From: Lactuca virosa
Lineage: Eukaryota > Streptophyta > Magnoliopsida > Asterales > Asteraceae
Assembly (NCBI GenBank): GCA_928212115.1
Contig: CAKMRJ010005745.1
Coordinates: 74,860,030-74,924,029 of the forward strand
Length of the DNA: 64,000 nt
Direction: 5' to 3'
Under the pieces are notes generated by a model. That model did no database searches, was not told where the DNA came from, and worked only from the letters and a program-made list of their open reading frames with translations. The position numbers and the translations under genes are program-made. Positions 25,386-36,599 of this stretch are shown here, piece after piece. The first letter of the stretch is position 1, and every line of letters begins with the position of its first letter.

Positions 25386-26072
25386 CTATCGGCGACGGGC
25401 ACTCCTCGGACGGATCCTTAAGTTAGCCAGTTGGCGCTCCATGTCAAGCAGGCGGCTCTCGTATACTATCTGGTGTGCTCGGAGCTCTATGACCTCAGCT
25501 CGAGTGGTAGCTAACTCTCGCTGTAGGGCTTCATTGTTCCTTGCAGCTCGCGCATGAGCAATATCGAAGCAACGGATGCGGTCCGTGCTGGTGTTCGAAT
25601 TAGTTTCGAGCTCCATAGTTCGCTGAAGGGTTGCCATACATAGCTCCACATTACGAGCCACTCAGCGTATCAGGATTGGAAGGGCCCTGTCCGCGGGGCC
25701 TCCTTCGTTCAGATTGTAGAAGTTGCGGTTTCCGTCATATGGGAGGGGTTGGTCTTGCTCATAGCTCCACCTATTCAAACTCCCGACCCACATAGGCGTT
25801 GGACATTGGAGTTCAACTCGAGGGTTAAGATTTGGTATTGGAGTCACTTAAGGTAGGTTTTTGAATTCGGGTTCCGAGTCAGTCTCTTTGGGAAATGGTT
25901 CGGCAAGGTCATTTTCCAAAGGGATTTCATGGTTTCCTTCTGGCTCTGGCTCGATCCATCCATCATCTCTTTGGTTGGGAAAGTACGGGTTGCCAGGGAG
26001 GTGGAATCCAACCATGCTATCTACGCGAGGTGATGGTAAAGGGATAGGCATCGAATCTAATAATACTTCCAA
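25386..26072 (-). pseudogene. Leader ORF of Z upstream of gag, two stops
   Basis: One continuous frame of about 228 codons broken by only two stops (TAA at 25848, TGA at 25662), both explainable as C-to-T changes. The N-terminal third is acidic and proline-rich (EPEPEGNHEIPLEND, PFPKETDSEPE). The middle has W and Y residues (SLNRWSYEQDQPLPYDGNRNFY). The C-terminal part is a clear coiled-coil candidate (NNEALQRELATTRAEVIELR, then MERQLANLR) with a basic tail. It lies between PBS and gag. I do not recognise a domain and give no function; an accessory or structural protein is possible. Confidence 0.6.
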
Positions 26073-26494
26073 TGATGGATTCTTGGGTAAGTTTTTGGTT
26101 TGGTCGTTATAGCATCCTAAAATACTCCTATAGTATTTTAACCCTTATGTTTGGTTCTATAACTCTTCTGGTATCTAGGTAAGTTTTTAGGCTTGCTGCA
26201 ACACCACAGTCACTCCCGAGCACATGTTGGTCATGTCTCGACTGAATATAGTTGATCAGGCTATATTCACCCTAGACATGATTACATAACTGCCCAGGTT
26301 TAACCGCAATGTCCAACATCCAAATACTTTTGTTTTGTTCTACTTACGACACGGATTCTAATACTCGGGTATACTTATATAAAAATACTTATATTTTTTT
26401 GAAAGTATACTTTTAGTTTAGAGCACTTAGGCCCCTTAATATTTATAGTTGTATACCATGTAAGGTTCGGTATACTTAGTTCGCTATAAACAAG

Positions 26495-26507
26495 GGCTCT
26501 GATACCA
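26495..26507 (-). other. Z primer-binding site
   Basis: Minus-strand TGGTATCAGAGCC, a full match to the complement of the initiator tRNA-Met 3' end, lies three bases inside the 5' LTR (LTR end GTGTGACA, spacer GAT). Confidence 0.93.
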
Positions 26508-26510
26508 ATC

Positions 26511-28905
26511 TGTCACACCCCCAAACCGGAACGGCGGAAACGTTTGGGGGTGGCTGACGTCATGCGTAGTATCACAACAATTGTATCATAGCAAACATAG
26601 TAAACACAACCAGACATTGAATACATATATGAAAAAGGTTTACATTGTTTAATACATAGTTTTGTTCATATCAAAAGTAAAATAGTAAAGACGCGATTCT
26701 AAAGCTCCGACTTCTCCGAACTCCTCGAAGTACCTGTCTACTAATTCCCTGAGAATACAAGCAGTTTTGAAGAATATCAACATAAAGTTGGTGAGTTCAT
26801 AAGCGTTTAGTTTTTGGTGGAAAAATGTTCTTTGATCCTTTTGAACAGTGTTCCTCAAGAAAATCCTACATTTTCTTTTGAAAATCATTTTTGAAAGCCC
26901 ATTCCTTCCATGACTTCCAGATTCGTACAAGATATGTACAATCCAAGGAGTCGTGGAATGAATATGAATATCCGTTGGTTGTAAAACGGTCCGTTTTGAA
27001 TATTCGGTTTATCCCGGGAAAATCCTATATTTTCCCTAAAGGTTGATGGTTGATTATCCGTTTTAAATTGAGGTTTGCAAGTATCTACCATACTCGTGTT
27101 GATAAAAGCAGTTTTCTTTTAAAAACCCTGGTTACACCCAGAGAGGTATATTAGCCTTTAAAATTAAATAAAAGAAAAACTGTGATGAACTAAGTCCTAA
27201 AGATATTATTATTAATACCCTCCAGTAATTAAATCGGTTATTACTTTGAGGTTAGTTCACTTGATTCATTATTACAAAAGTAAATCTCTGCTACCTAGGT
27301 TTTGAGTTTCATGATCATAACTGACTGGATAAGGCCCGCAACGGCCGATATCCTTAATGACTTTGTCACCCGCAGACCTGCCGGTCCGACTGTAGCTAGC
27401 AGTGAGGTGCGGGATTGTCAGTCCCGTATAGATCTATACACAACAGTCACGCTCTCCCTACAAGAGACTCTGGTCACAAGTGCTAGTCCTACACCCTGAT
27501 TCTGTGGGAGTGTTACCAAGGACGTGTCTCAAACTTAGCCTAACAAATTTACAAGTAATAATACAGAAAATCTTGTTTATGATTTGCATGAATCCTTTAT
27601 AAAATAATACATTTTACTACATGATTCACAAGTTCATTGTTCTAGTTTTGAACACTGTTTCTACATGTTGATTTCTTAATCGGTTGGTAAAACTGTTTTT
27701 CGTGTTAAAAGCATACTGAAATATGATTATCTTAAACAAAATAATATATTTTGAGCACAAGTTTCCTTGTACTTTTGCTTGTATTCCCCCCCTGAAAACA
27801 TGAAAAACTCGGAAAAAGCGTAGGGATATGAACTCACCTTGGGTGATTTGAATGAAGGATCGACACGAAAAGTTGGGTGTTCAAGTGAAGTCTTGAACAC
27901 GATTTGATCCTAATTAACATGCAATGATACATAAAGGAGTCAAATGAAGGTATTTCACCACCAAAAGTGATGGAGAACCACTCTAGGAACTTGGGACTAC
28001 TTGCACTAAGTGTTAGGACCTTAAAGGATTGCGTTAGGTGAGTGTATGGCCACCTTTAAGGTGTGTGCGGCCATGGGTGTGCGGCCGTACAGAGGGTGTG
28101 TGCGGCCGTACACAGGGGTGTGCGGCCGTACACCCTTCATATGTGCCCCAAGAGTCGATTTTTCAGCGTTTTAAGGTTCAAACCAAGTCCAACTAGAAGA
28201 TGGGGAATCAAACTCTCACTTTGGAGGTTCTTTGAGGTGTGTACAGCCACCTTATGAAGGTGTGCAGCCGTACACCTTCATGTGATGAAGAACATGATGA
28301 ACTTTGATGGTTAAGGGCTTAGATCAATGGGTCCTTCATGTATGATAAGCTAGGTGATGGAAAACTCACGTTTTTGAGGCCTTAAGAGCGTTCTTGGATG
28401 AAGTTTTTAGAGAGAGAAAGTAGAGTGCAGCCAAATGAAAGGAATGAGTGAAGGGGTCACCCTATATAAATAGGGATGAGTGTGCGGCTGGAGGATGGGT
28501 GTGCGGCCACACACTTGTGTGTGCGGCCATACACTCGGGTTTGCGGCCACACACTCATGTGTGCGGCCATACACTCATGTGTGCAGCCATACACTCGGGT
28601 GTGCGGCCACACACTCATGTGTGCGACCATACACTCGGGTGTGCGGCTACACACTCATGTGTGCGGCCATACACTCGGGTGTGCGGCCATACACTAATGT
28701 GTGTGGCCACACACTCCTTTTGATGGAGTGTTTGGCCTATTTGAAACCCTAAATCTTAAACCAACCCATCCCTAATTCAAACTTTGGTTGTACAAGGCTT
28801 TAGATCATCCAAACAGGCTCAAAACGATGCTAAAAGATAGCTGAAACGAGTTTAGCATTGATAGAATTGGCTAAGTGTACAAGATAAAAGTTTCGGGTTG
28901 TCACA
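26511..28905 (-). repeat. Z 5' LTR (right copy)
   Basis: 2395 bp, nearly identical to the left copy. The net 27-bp difference is accounted for by two extra 20-bp array units here and the loss of about 13 bp of an 'agagagaaagtag' repeat near 28413. TATA-like TATTTATA lies at 28465-28472. The palindrome GTATAGATCTATAC lies at 27426-27439. Confidence 0.95.
28480..28715. repeat. 20-bp near-palindromic tandem array, right Z LTR
   Basis: About eleven 20-bp units plus a 19-bp variant of the same GTGTGCGGCC-ACACACTC type as in the left LTR, two units longer. The last unit touches the TATA-like box in element sense. Confidence 0.96.
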
Positions 28906-30223
28906 CTAGGGTCACCCATCCTCAGCCTCTTTCACTCTTAAGTTACTGAAGAAACCCTAAATTTGATCATTTTGATCCCTTGAACCATTTTTGGAGGTTT
29001 TGGTGTTAATGGTATTTTGTTTTATTTGAAGAAGAAGAAGAAGAAGAAGAAGAAGCTCTTGTGGTGACTCATTTTGGCAAGATAAGCTCATCTTTTTCGA
29101 CTAGCTGAACTTGTGAGCTCCATTAATGTATAAAGATCCTACCTTTTTCACTTAAGGTTGCTAGATCTAGGTTTTGGATACCTTCTTTGCATGAGATATT
29201 GGCTTATCAAGCATGAGGTCCGTAAAGTTAGCAACTTTATGAACCACTGAGTCATTTACTGTATTAGAACCCATAGATCTGGACTTTGTTGCAAGTTATG
29301 GCCCCCAAGCTTGAATCTTTATGATTATATCAACTTTTGACCTAGCTAGTGATTAAGTCATGCATTGGACATGCATGGCTCAAAAGATATGATTTTTATG
29401 GTCTTTTAGACTAAATAAGGTATTATGGAAAGTTACAACGCTCATCTTAAAAGATTAAGAGCTTAATGCTTACAAAACAGTTCTCACGACGTGAGGGGTA
29501 TAGCCTCACGACGTGAGCACGACGATTTCCCCAATCTGAGACCCTGAGACGAGTGAACCGGGTTGACTCGCTGTGTCTACCCAAGCCGAGCTGGCTCTCA
29601 CAACGTGAGATGAGGAAGCTCACGACATGAGGACAGAAGGATAAGGAAGGTTGGGCCATTTCCTTGGATTATGCTACTAGGGGCCTATTGGATTATTCTT
29701 TTGGGGCTGATATTGGACTAAATCACTTGTTGGGCTTGATGAAGGGTCCATTCTAGGAGTTGGGCCCAATTTAGAAAATTGGGCCATAAGTAGGCCGTTA
29801 GTGGGCTTGGGCCAAGCCATAAAGAATTGGGCTTCATGCTATGGACTTGGGCCTAGGTCATGGACCAAAATAAATTAGGGGTAAAATGGTCATTTTACCT
29901 TAAGAAGAATTATTGGATTTTGACTAAGTATTAATTGTGATAATGATAGTCGGGGAGTCGCGGAAGTAGCCGTTATATATTCCTTACCGAGAGATTCAGT
30001 TTTCAGCTTTGCGAGGTGAGTTTGCTTAAGTAGGAACGGGTCTACGGCACCAAGCCCGGCTCGTATATACGATATGTTAGTAGCTGAGTGTGGGCGGGCC
30101 TGAATCTCATAGTAGCCAAGTATGGACGGGGCCGGATTCTCGTAGTATTATTTGAGTATGGATATATGACCGGTTGATAGAAATAGATATACTTGTTGTC
30201 TATGTGATACTTGTATGCATGTT

Positions 30224-33095
30224 TGTCACAACTAGCATTTTAGGGCTAGAAATTTCTATCCATGAACAACTAGCTTCCTTGTGTAACTAAGAGGCACTAT
30301 GTGTAGTATAAATTAACTTCAGTGTTATGCAAGTTTATACATCCAAAATTTTGCTTCAAGTCGATACTTCCTCGTGTAAGCCCAAAATCTAACCCAATGA
30401 ACTATATCCATTCAACTTTGGGCCTTAACCCAAGCCTTCTTGGTCCAAACCTTCTAATGGACCTAGACCTTCTTATTGGGCCCTTCTTGGGCCAAAAGCC
30501 CTAGTTAACCTTATTATGGGTCGAGAACCCGTATTTGGGCCATAGTTGGGCCGAAAACTCTTAATTAACATAGTTTTGGGCCGTAAGACCCTTATTGGGA
30601 CTTATTGGGCCGTGAAGAACTATTTAAAGTCTTATTGGCCTTAATACACTTCTTTTTGCCTAGTATTGGACCAAAAACCATTATTGGGCCGATCCAAGCC
30701 CAAAAACTCGAGCAAACCGCAAACCTTTATTGGGCTTAGGGGTTCTCGGCTACACTTGGAAAACCCAAGCCCATTCTTTTTCCTTCTTCCTCGATAACCG
30801 ATGAAAAAAAAAGAAAAAAAAAAGAAAGCAAATGCAAGAGTTGACTTTTGGAGTTCCACCTCCATATTATTCATCATGTAACTAAGCATTTGTTTTTCAT
30901 ACTTCCATGCAAGCTAGTATTACCCAACAAGTCTCTATACACCCTACTCTCTTCTCTCTCTCTCTTCTCCAAAGATCGGCCGACCCCTCCCCTTAACCCC
31001 CTCCTCACTCCTCATTTCAAACACACTTACATTTACCTCATCCTCTCTCTAAAACTCAAAGAAGAAAAACACTATTTTCTCTCTTCAAAAATCGTGTGAA
31101 GTAGGTGTGTGTTCAAGAGTTCCTCTTCAAAGATCACTAACTTGGTAAGTTATAATCACATCCATGTTGTTTTATTCCATTTTATGCTAAGATCATTCCT
31201 CAAAACCACTCTCTTTTCGTGTATGTGTTCTCTAGAGCCCCAAAACTTCGAAGATCCCCTCAAAGAAGCACCTTAGGCCAAAAAATTACTCCATTCTCTT
31301 CTTCAAAACCGAAAAAGGCCCAAGGTGAGCTTCATACCCCTATTTTCGAGCTTTTCTTTCTTTTGGGGGAGGATACAAGTCAAAGTCTTGTGTAAATATT
31401 TGTATATTTGCTTGTATGTGCATGTGTTGTATGATAGGTGTGTTAAATGTTGTGAAATCCATGCTAAGAGACTAAGAACTCGAGATTTTGGTTAGATCTC
31501 AAGTTGTTGGACTTAGTTAACTTAACATGTTGTTAAAAATGAAAAACTAGTTTCTACAAGAAATATATTTCCTTTGATTCATGATAAACATCTCAAGGAT
31601 TAGTCCAAAAATTATGTTTAAACAAATTTTGACAAGAAAACATGGAAAATGATAAAAATGTAAGTTTTCATTAACAAGGGACCATTTTTGACCATTTTGG
31701 TAAAATGGGCCGAAAATTGGCCTTTTTAGTAAATATGGATCATTTTTTAACATTATGATAAACTTGGGCCTTTATTGAACATTTTAATATAAAAGGGCCG
31801 AAAATGGTCTTTTAATAAACTTGGGCCATTTTTTAGTATTTTTGTAAAAATGGGCCTTAAATGAATATTTTTGTAAAAATGGGTTATTTTTGACAAATCT
31901 AGTAAAAATGGGCCATATTTCGACATTCTTGATAATAATGGGCCATTATTGACACCTTGGATAATATTGGGCCATTTGTGAATATCTTAATAACAAATGG
32001 GCCTCTTATAACAAATTTAGCAAGATTGGGCCTTATGTGACAATTCTATTTTTATTGTGCCTTTAGTGACAATAATAGTAACAATGTAATATTTTGACAC
32101 TTTCGGTAAAAACGATTATATTTTTATCACATATGGTTTGTAGTCAAAAATATACACCAGTAATATTATTTATAACGTTAAATAATGAAACTCAAAATTT
32201 GCGTAAATTCCGTTAAGGCTCTTGTGAGACACCCCTTCACTGGTATCCACTTAGTGTACACCGTAAATCCTGTAGTTATAACTAGAGTCTCCTAGAGGGA
32301 GAACGGGAGTTCGTGTATAGATCTATACGGGGTTGACACCCCACACCTGAGTTGCTCGCTACAGCTAGACAGGCCAGTCTAGGGTGACAAATATCTTCTT
32401 AGAAACTGACGCCTGGAGAACGTCAAGACAGACACTCCGTCATATTAGTATGGTTATAACGACTCACATAGAGAATAATAATGCTATATTAAAATATACG
32501 CAATATCTATACTCGACTCATGTTACGAAGTACGAACCCATGCATCAACTATTTTACATCTACTTTCACCACTCGGGTCTTAGGGTTTAAGACCACACTT
32601 TTTCATATAAAAGAAAATACAGGATTTTCTGGGAATCACTCTTTATAAATTTTCAAACAAGATAAACACAGAATTCACATGCAATTATACATAATTTGAA
32701 ACAAGACTTACAAACTATTTTTACAAGAAAATATTGGATTTTCTAGAGATTTACAAACTACTACATAGTTTTCCTACCAACATGCTTATGGACTCACCAA
32801 CATTTTATATGTTGACGCTTTTCAAACGACTTGTATTCTCAGGAACACAGTGAGTCGGACTCTTTACATCTATGGATTTGAATGAATGTTGTATTTTGGT
32901 TTCATCATACATTTGTTATTTTGGGATGTACTTTTTATGAACAAACACAATGCTGTAAACCATGTAATTATGTTATCTTGAATGTATGATGATGATGATG
33001 ATGGCAATTTTTCATTTACATACATTATTATGATATTACAAGATGAAGTCACCCGCCCTCGGACGTTTCCGTCGTCCCGGTTCGGGGGTGTGACA
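30224..33095 (+). mobile_element. Solo LTR W1
   Basis: It starts TGTCACAACTAGC and ends CCGGTTCGGGGGTGTGACA. Flanks are ATGTT (30219-30223) and ATCTT (33096-33100), one mismatch. The 3' end matches the 3' end of the Z LTR, so W and Z belong to related families. TGGGCC motifs are dense at 30410-30740 and 31700-32050. The palindrome GTATAGATCTATAC lies at 32315-32328 and the CTCACCAACAT to TTGTATTCTCAGG block at 32791-32843. A GAT repeat lies at about 32985-33003. No interior is present. Confidence 0.82.
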
Positions 33096-33731
33096 ATCTT
33101 AGCAGCGGAGTGTGGGCGAGGCCCGAATCTCCTAGACAACGGAATGTGAGCGGGGCCCGAATCTCCTAGACAGCGGAGTGTGGGCGGGTCCCGAGTCTCC
33201 ATGAGAGTGGGTGGGGCCCGTATCTCCTAGTTGCATGTTATGTGTATGGTATGTGGTAGTTTGGGGAGACTCACTAAGCTTCGTGCTTACAGTTTTCAGA
33301 TTTGGTTTCAGGTACTTCCACTAGCAAGGGGAAGAGCTCGGGATGATTGCATGACACACACCATAGCTTTTAGCTTGGGATGTTTAGACTCTGATGTTTT
33401 GACACGTGATTTTGATACAATACTTTGATATTATGTTTTGGGGATACATGACTTGTGATTTTATTATGATGTTGATGAATTATGGGTTTCCTAGATGATT
33501 AAAAAACGAAATTTTTGAACGATATTTTTGGGATGTTTCATATATTACGACTGATATTTATAGATATAGATATATTTTTGATAAAGCAGTTTTATAAGCA
33601 TGTATCCCCACCCCTAAAACTTTTAAAATAGTGAAAAGGGGTCGTGAACTCACCCTAGTAGTATGATCAAAAGCATCCTTGCTACTTTACCCGAAGCTTC
33701 ACGCCATTGGGAGGATTTTATAAATAGTTTA

Positions 33732-33734
<3 letters not shown>

Positions 33735-33817
<83 letters not shown>

Positions 33818-33848
33818 GGGGAGAGAGGGAGAGAGAGAGAGAGAGAGT
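33735..33848. repeat. (TA)n(GA)n microsatellite
   Basis: About 65 bp of TA followed by about 48 bp of GA with some G interruptions. It lies in the 3' LTR of X, just downstream of its TATA box in element sense. Confidence 0.97.
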
Positions 33849-34619
33849 TTTGGGTGTGAAGAAATCAGAAAGTGAGCACCTTTATTTATAGTTGTTATGT
33901 GTGTGGTGCACTTCACGCACGACGTGCACACGACTTGTGGCTTCGTCCGTAGTTTGCCATGTGTCACACTTCTGATGGTCCACGTCTCTCCAATCTCAAC
34001 GAATCTGGGTGTCAGATGTGCGCGTCCAGCATGGCGCGCACTTGGCGTGCAACTCTAAATCTTTTATAAAAATCCATATCTTCCTTATATGAATCTTGTT
34101 TCTTACCTTCTTTATATATTTGTGTGGCTCTCTACTAGTACTACAACTTTCCTTTAGGCCGTGTTGCCAAATTTGAAATTTTATTTTTAACCCGTATTTT
34201 ATATTTTTCTAAAAATCGTATCTTCTTTGCATGAACTCCGTTTTTACCTTTTTCTTTTTAAAGTTGTTATCTCTCGGAGTACTGTGATTTTCTTTTTAGT
34301 GACGTTAGCCAAAACACAACCAATTTATATATACCATTTTGACGTTAATAGCGTGCAGTTGATTTTTAGTTTTTATAAAATCATAACTCCTCAATCGGAG
34401 TCAGATCTTTACAAGGTTTATATCATTGGGACCACTTTATTGTGTACTTTCCAAGTACACTGTCCATTATTAAAAGTGGTATGGTCACTCATTTTTTATC
34501 CGATTAACCTTATCGTATCGCATCTGATCATATTTTCCTGAAATATGAAAAACTCTATTATTGTCATTTATGGATGCTAATATCTAGTGACGGTTGATGA
34601 TGGAAATTTACCAGTCACA

Positions 34620-34627
34620 TCCCCCCT
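34620..34627 (-). other. X polypurine tract
   Basis: Minus-strand CAGGGGGGA next to the LTR start TGTGACTGG. This identifies 34619 as the LTR edge and the orientation of X. Confidence 0.8.
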
Positions 34628-34929
34628 GTTTTGGGAATTTCATGCTGAAATTTAGACCTTAGGTTGATTTTATTAGGGGAGCCCGGTTTCTTACACAGGG
34701 GCGACCCTTTTCCTTTTTATTTGGGACAACTAAATTTCCTTTTTTTTTGTTCTACTTCTAACTCTTTAGCTTTGTCGCTATAATCTAATAATTGTCTCTT
34801 GAAATTCTATTTGATTTCATCCTTATTTTACACCAATAGGAAACCTAACCTTTTATCTTAATATTGGTGTGAATTTCTAGCAGAATTTCTATGTTTACTT
34901 GTCTATTAATATGTGTACTTAAAAGTAGA

Positions 34930-34987
<58 letters not shown>

Positions 34988-35039
34988 TACAACTTCAAAG
35001 TTACATATTCCCTTGTTAAACATTACATAATCATTCCTA
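34628..35039 (-). other. X interior between gag and PPT, no coding
   Basis: About 400 bp without any pol motif, containing a TA run (34935-34984). Pol, normally over 3 kb, is missing here. Confidence 0.6.
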
Positions 35040-36021
35040 TGAGACTTTTCCGAAACTTCTTTATTCTAACACCGGATATTTCCTTTTACTGGCCTAGTTG
35101 ACTCCTGCAAACTTTGTGATGTGTCCTGGTCTTCTTCAATTGTTACACCTATACTCCTCACATTTTCCCAGATGATAAAGTCCACAACTACTGCACAAGG
35201 GCAATCTTCCTAAGTATCCCCTTGGTGGAGTGGGTGATATCTTACGAGGCTTCCTTTCCTCTCTTTTCTTCCACAAGGGTTGTCTATAATTTCCCTTGGT
35301 GGTTCCTTCCCACTTGTTCTTGAGTTCTTTGGACTTCTTCTTAATCCTTCTTGAGTTATGGGGAACAGGTTCCTTGAGACTGAAGGCTAAATATTTCGCA
35401 TCCTCGTAGGTATTGGGCTGGTGTGCTTGCACCTCGATCCTAATATGTGGAGCTAACCATTGGAGGTATGTGTTGATCTTCTGGATCTCTGAGTTGACCG
35501 ACTGAAGTCATATGGTGACTAGATATTCAAAGCGTACCGTATAGAAGGCCAAACCTGATTCCTTGGTGATGAGATGAATGAATTCATGCTCTGCTCGTGC
35601 CACGTCTTTTCCAGAACGGAATTCCTTTATCATCTGTTTCTCTAGCTCTTCCCAGGGAGTTGCATAGGCTTCATCTACGCCTAAAGCCTTGACCCAGACA
35701 CTCCACCAGAAGAGAGCTCTTCCCGTAAGCATGCATGTTGCAAACTTATCTCTATGTTCACCATAACACTTTCTCTTTATCTTTTTTTATCTAGTGGATC
35801 AAACTATCTACTCCTCTGTCTCCATAAAAAGATATCAGCTTATTGTTAATAAAGTTCTGATAGGTTTTCGTCATTTGACTACCTTCCTTATTGCTTCCCT
35901 CATCCTTAAATGCGCTGAGGGTCCCTAACGCATCAGAGACTTGACACTGAGTCATGGTCTGAATGGTGGTTGGGTCAATCAATGTTAGCATTAAAGAGTT
36001 GTTGTCCTGAAATGAAAACAA
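35040..36021 (-). pseudogene. Gag remnant of X
   Basis: Minus-strand pieces: an N-terminal part with QCQVSDALGTLSAFKDEG (about 35950-35890); the capsid core LTGRALFWWSVWVKALGVDE then PWEELEKQMIKEFRSGKD (35729-35600), with the WW and PWEELK...EF motifs of plant gypsy gag; and a C-terminal part with QPNTYEDAKYLA and the knuckle CSSCGLYHLGKC (35205-35150). The next knuckle has lost a cysteine to a stop (YRCNN, stop, RRPGHITK). Stops and frame changes separate the pieces. Gag normally coats the RNA; this copy is dead. Confidence 0.8.
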
Positions 36022-36204
36022 GGAGGTTACTTGTCATTCCTAGGTTTGACTAATGGGGTTGTCATTTTATCCTTGATTTACTGGGTCAATACTACTTTTT
36101 CTATTTGTAGCGTGCTAGAGTTGTTTTCCTAGCAATTTTTTTCTTATCGCTTGCTAAAATAAAGATTTTACTTTTATCATATGAACATTTTCTTTTATTG
36201 TTGT

Positions 36205-36560
36205 TACCTTTTCTATTACGACATGCTACTGTTGCATCTCTAGCAACTTATCTTAAGAATGTAATTTTCTTATTACAGCATGCTACTATTGCTTTCCTAG
36301 CAACTTATCTTGAGAATGGAATTTTCTTATTACGGCATGCTACAGTTGCTTTCCTAGCAACTTATCTTAAGAATGGAATTTTCTTATTACAGCATACTAC
36401 TATTGCTTTACTAGCAACTTATCTTAAGAATGGAATTTTCTTATTACAACATGCTACTGTTTCTTTCCTAGCAACTTATCTTAAGAATGGAATTTTCTTA
36501 TTACGGCATGTTACTGTTGCTTTCTTAGAAACTTATCTTAAGAATGTAATTTTCATATTA
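36205..36560. repeat. 57-bp minisatellite, about six units
   Basis: The shared phrase TTATCTT-AGAATG recurs at 36248, 36305, 36362, 36419, 36476 and 36533, exactly 57 bases apart. Since 57 is divisible by 3 and no unit carries a stop, a 133-codon frame with a 19-residue repeat (core HATVAFLATYLKNGIFLL) stays open. I regard that frame as a by-product. The array lies between the gag remnant of X and the Athila-like segment. Confidence 0.93.
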
Positions 36561-36599
36561 TTCCAAGGATATTTCTCTTCTTTACCTTTAGGTTTCTAA

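Larger units (their letters stand above)
20144..28905 (-). mobile_element. Gypsy element Z: complete LTR pair, internally deleted
   Basis: Two LTRs (20144-22511 and 26511-28905) are nearly identical, and CTAGG flanks the whole on both sides (20139-20143 and 28906-28910). On the minus strand the order is 5' LTR, PBS (26495-26507), leader ORF, a protease-to-RT fragment, gag with CCHC knuckles, integrase C-terminus, PPT (22512-22522), 3' LTR. RT palm, RNase H and the integrase catalytic core are missing, and the protease-RT piece stands before gag instead of after. Near-identity of the LTRs says the insertion is recent, so it was mobilised by a helper. Confidence 0.93.
19927..33540 (+). mobile_element. 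Solo LTR Y with TATAT target duplication, twice nested
   Basis: It starts TGTAACATTCG and ends GGGATGTTTCA, flanked by TATAT (19922-19926 and 33541-33545). Removing Z (20144-28910) and W1 (30224-33100) leaves about 1.97 kb. A TATA box TATAAAAA lies at 20118-20125. Upstream is a cluster of CTCACGACGTGAG-type palindromes (19979-20090), and a second cluster lies at 29484-29630. TGGGCC/TGGGCT motifs are frequent at 29650-29880. A conserved 'gactcactaagctt' to 'tttcagg' block lies near the 3' end (33268-33312). Trinucleotide GAA repeats occur at 29029-29055. Confidence 0.85.
18610..34619 (-). repeat. X 3' LTR, split by solo LTR Y
   Basis: Segments 18610-19926 and 33546-34619 together form the LTR. 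The first matches 39218-41017. A tandem block of 'ttaggata(c/t)tttatcaatcc' units lies at 18970-19235, with a matching block at 39590-39840 in the other copy. A (TG)n(TA)n run lies at 19583-19660. The second segment holds the minus-strand TATA box TATAAATAAA (33881-33890) and, upstream in element sense, a GCGCGC/ACGTGC motif cluster (33903-34065). About 95 bp present in the other LTR, including the conserved palindrome block, are missing near 19440. Confidence 0.75.

Noticed and set aside
33650..33967. Frames rich in Y/I or E/R/G
   Set aside because: Translations of TA and GA microsatellites. The same applies at 4515-4790, 8221-8427, 12605-12802, 19488-19676, 34913-35101 and 56028-56243.
36198..36599. 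133-codon protein of repeated hydrophobic segments
   Set aside because: Explained by the 57-bp minisatellite. No start context or relatives. Kept only as a repeat.
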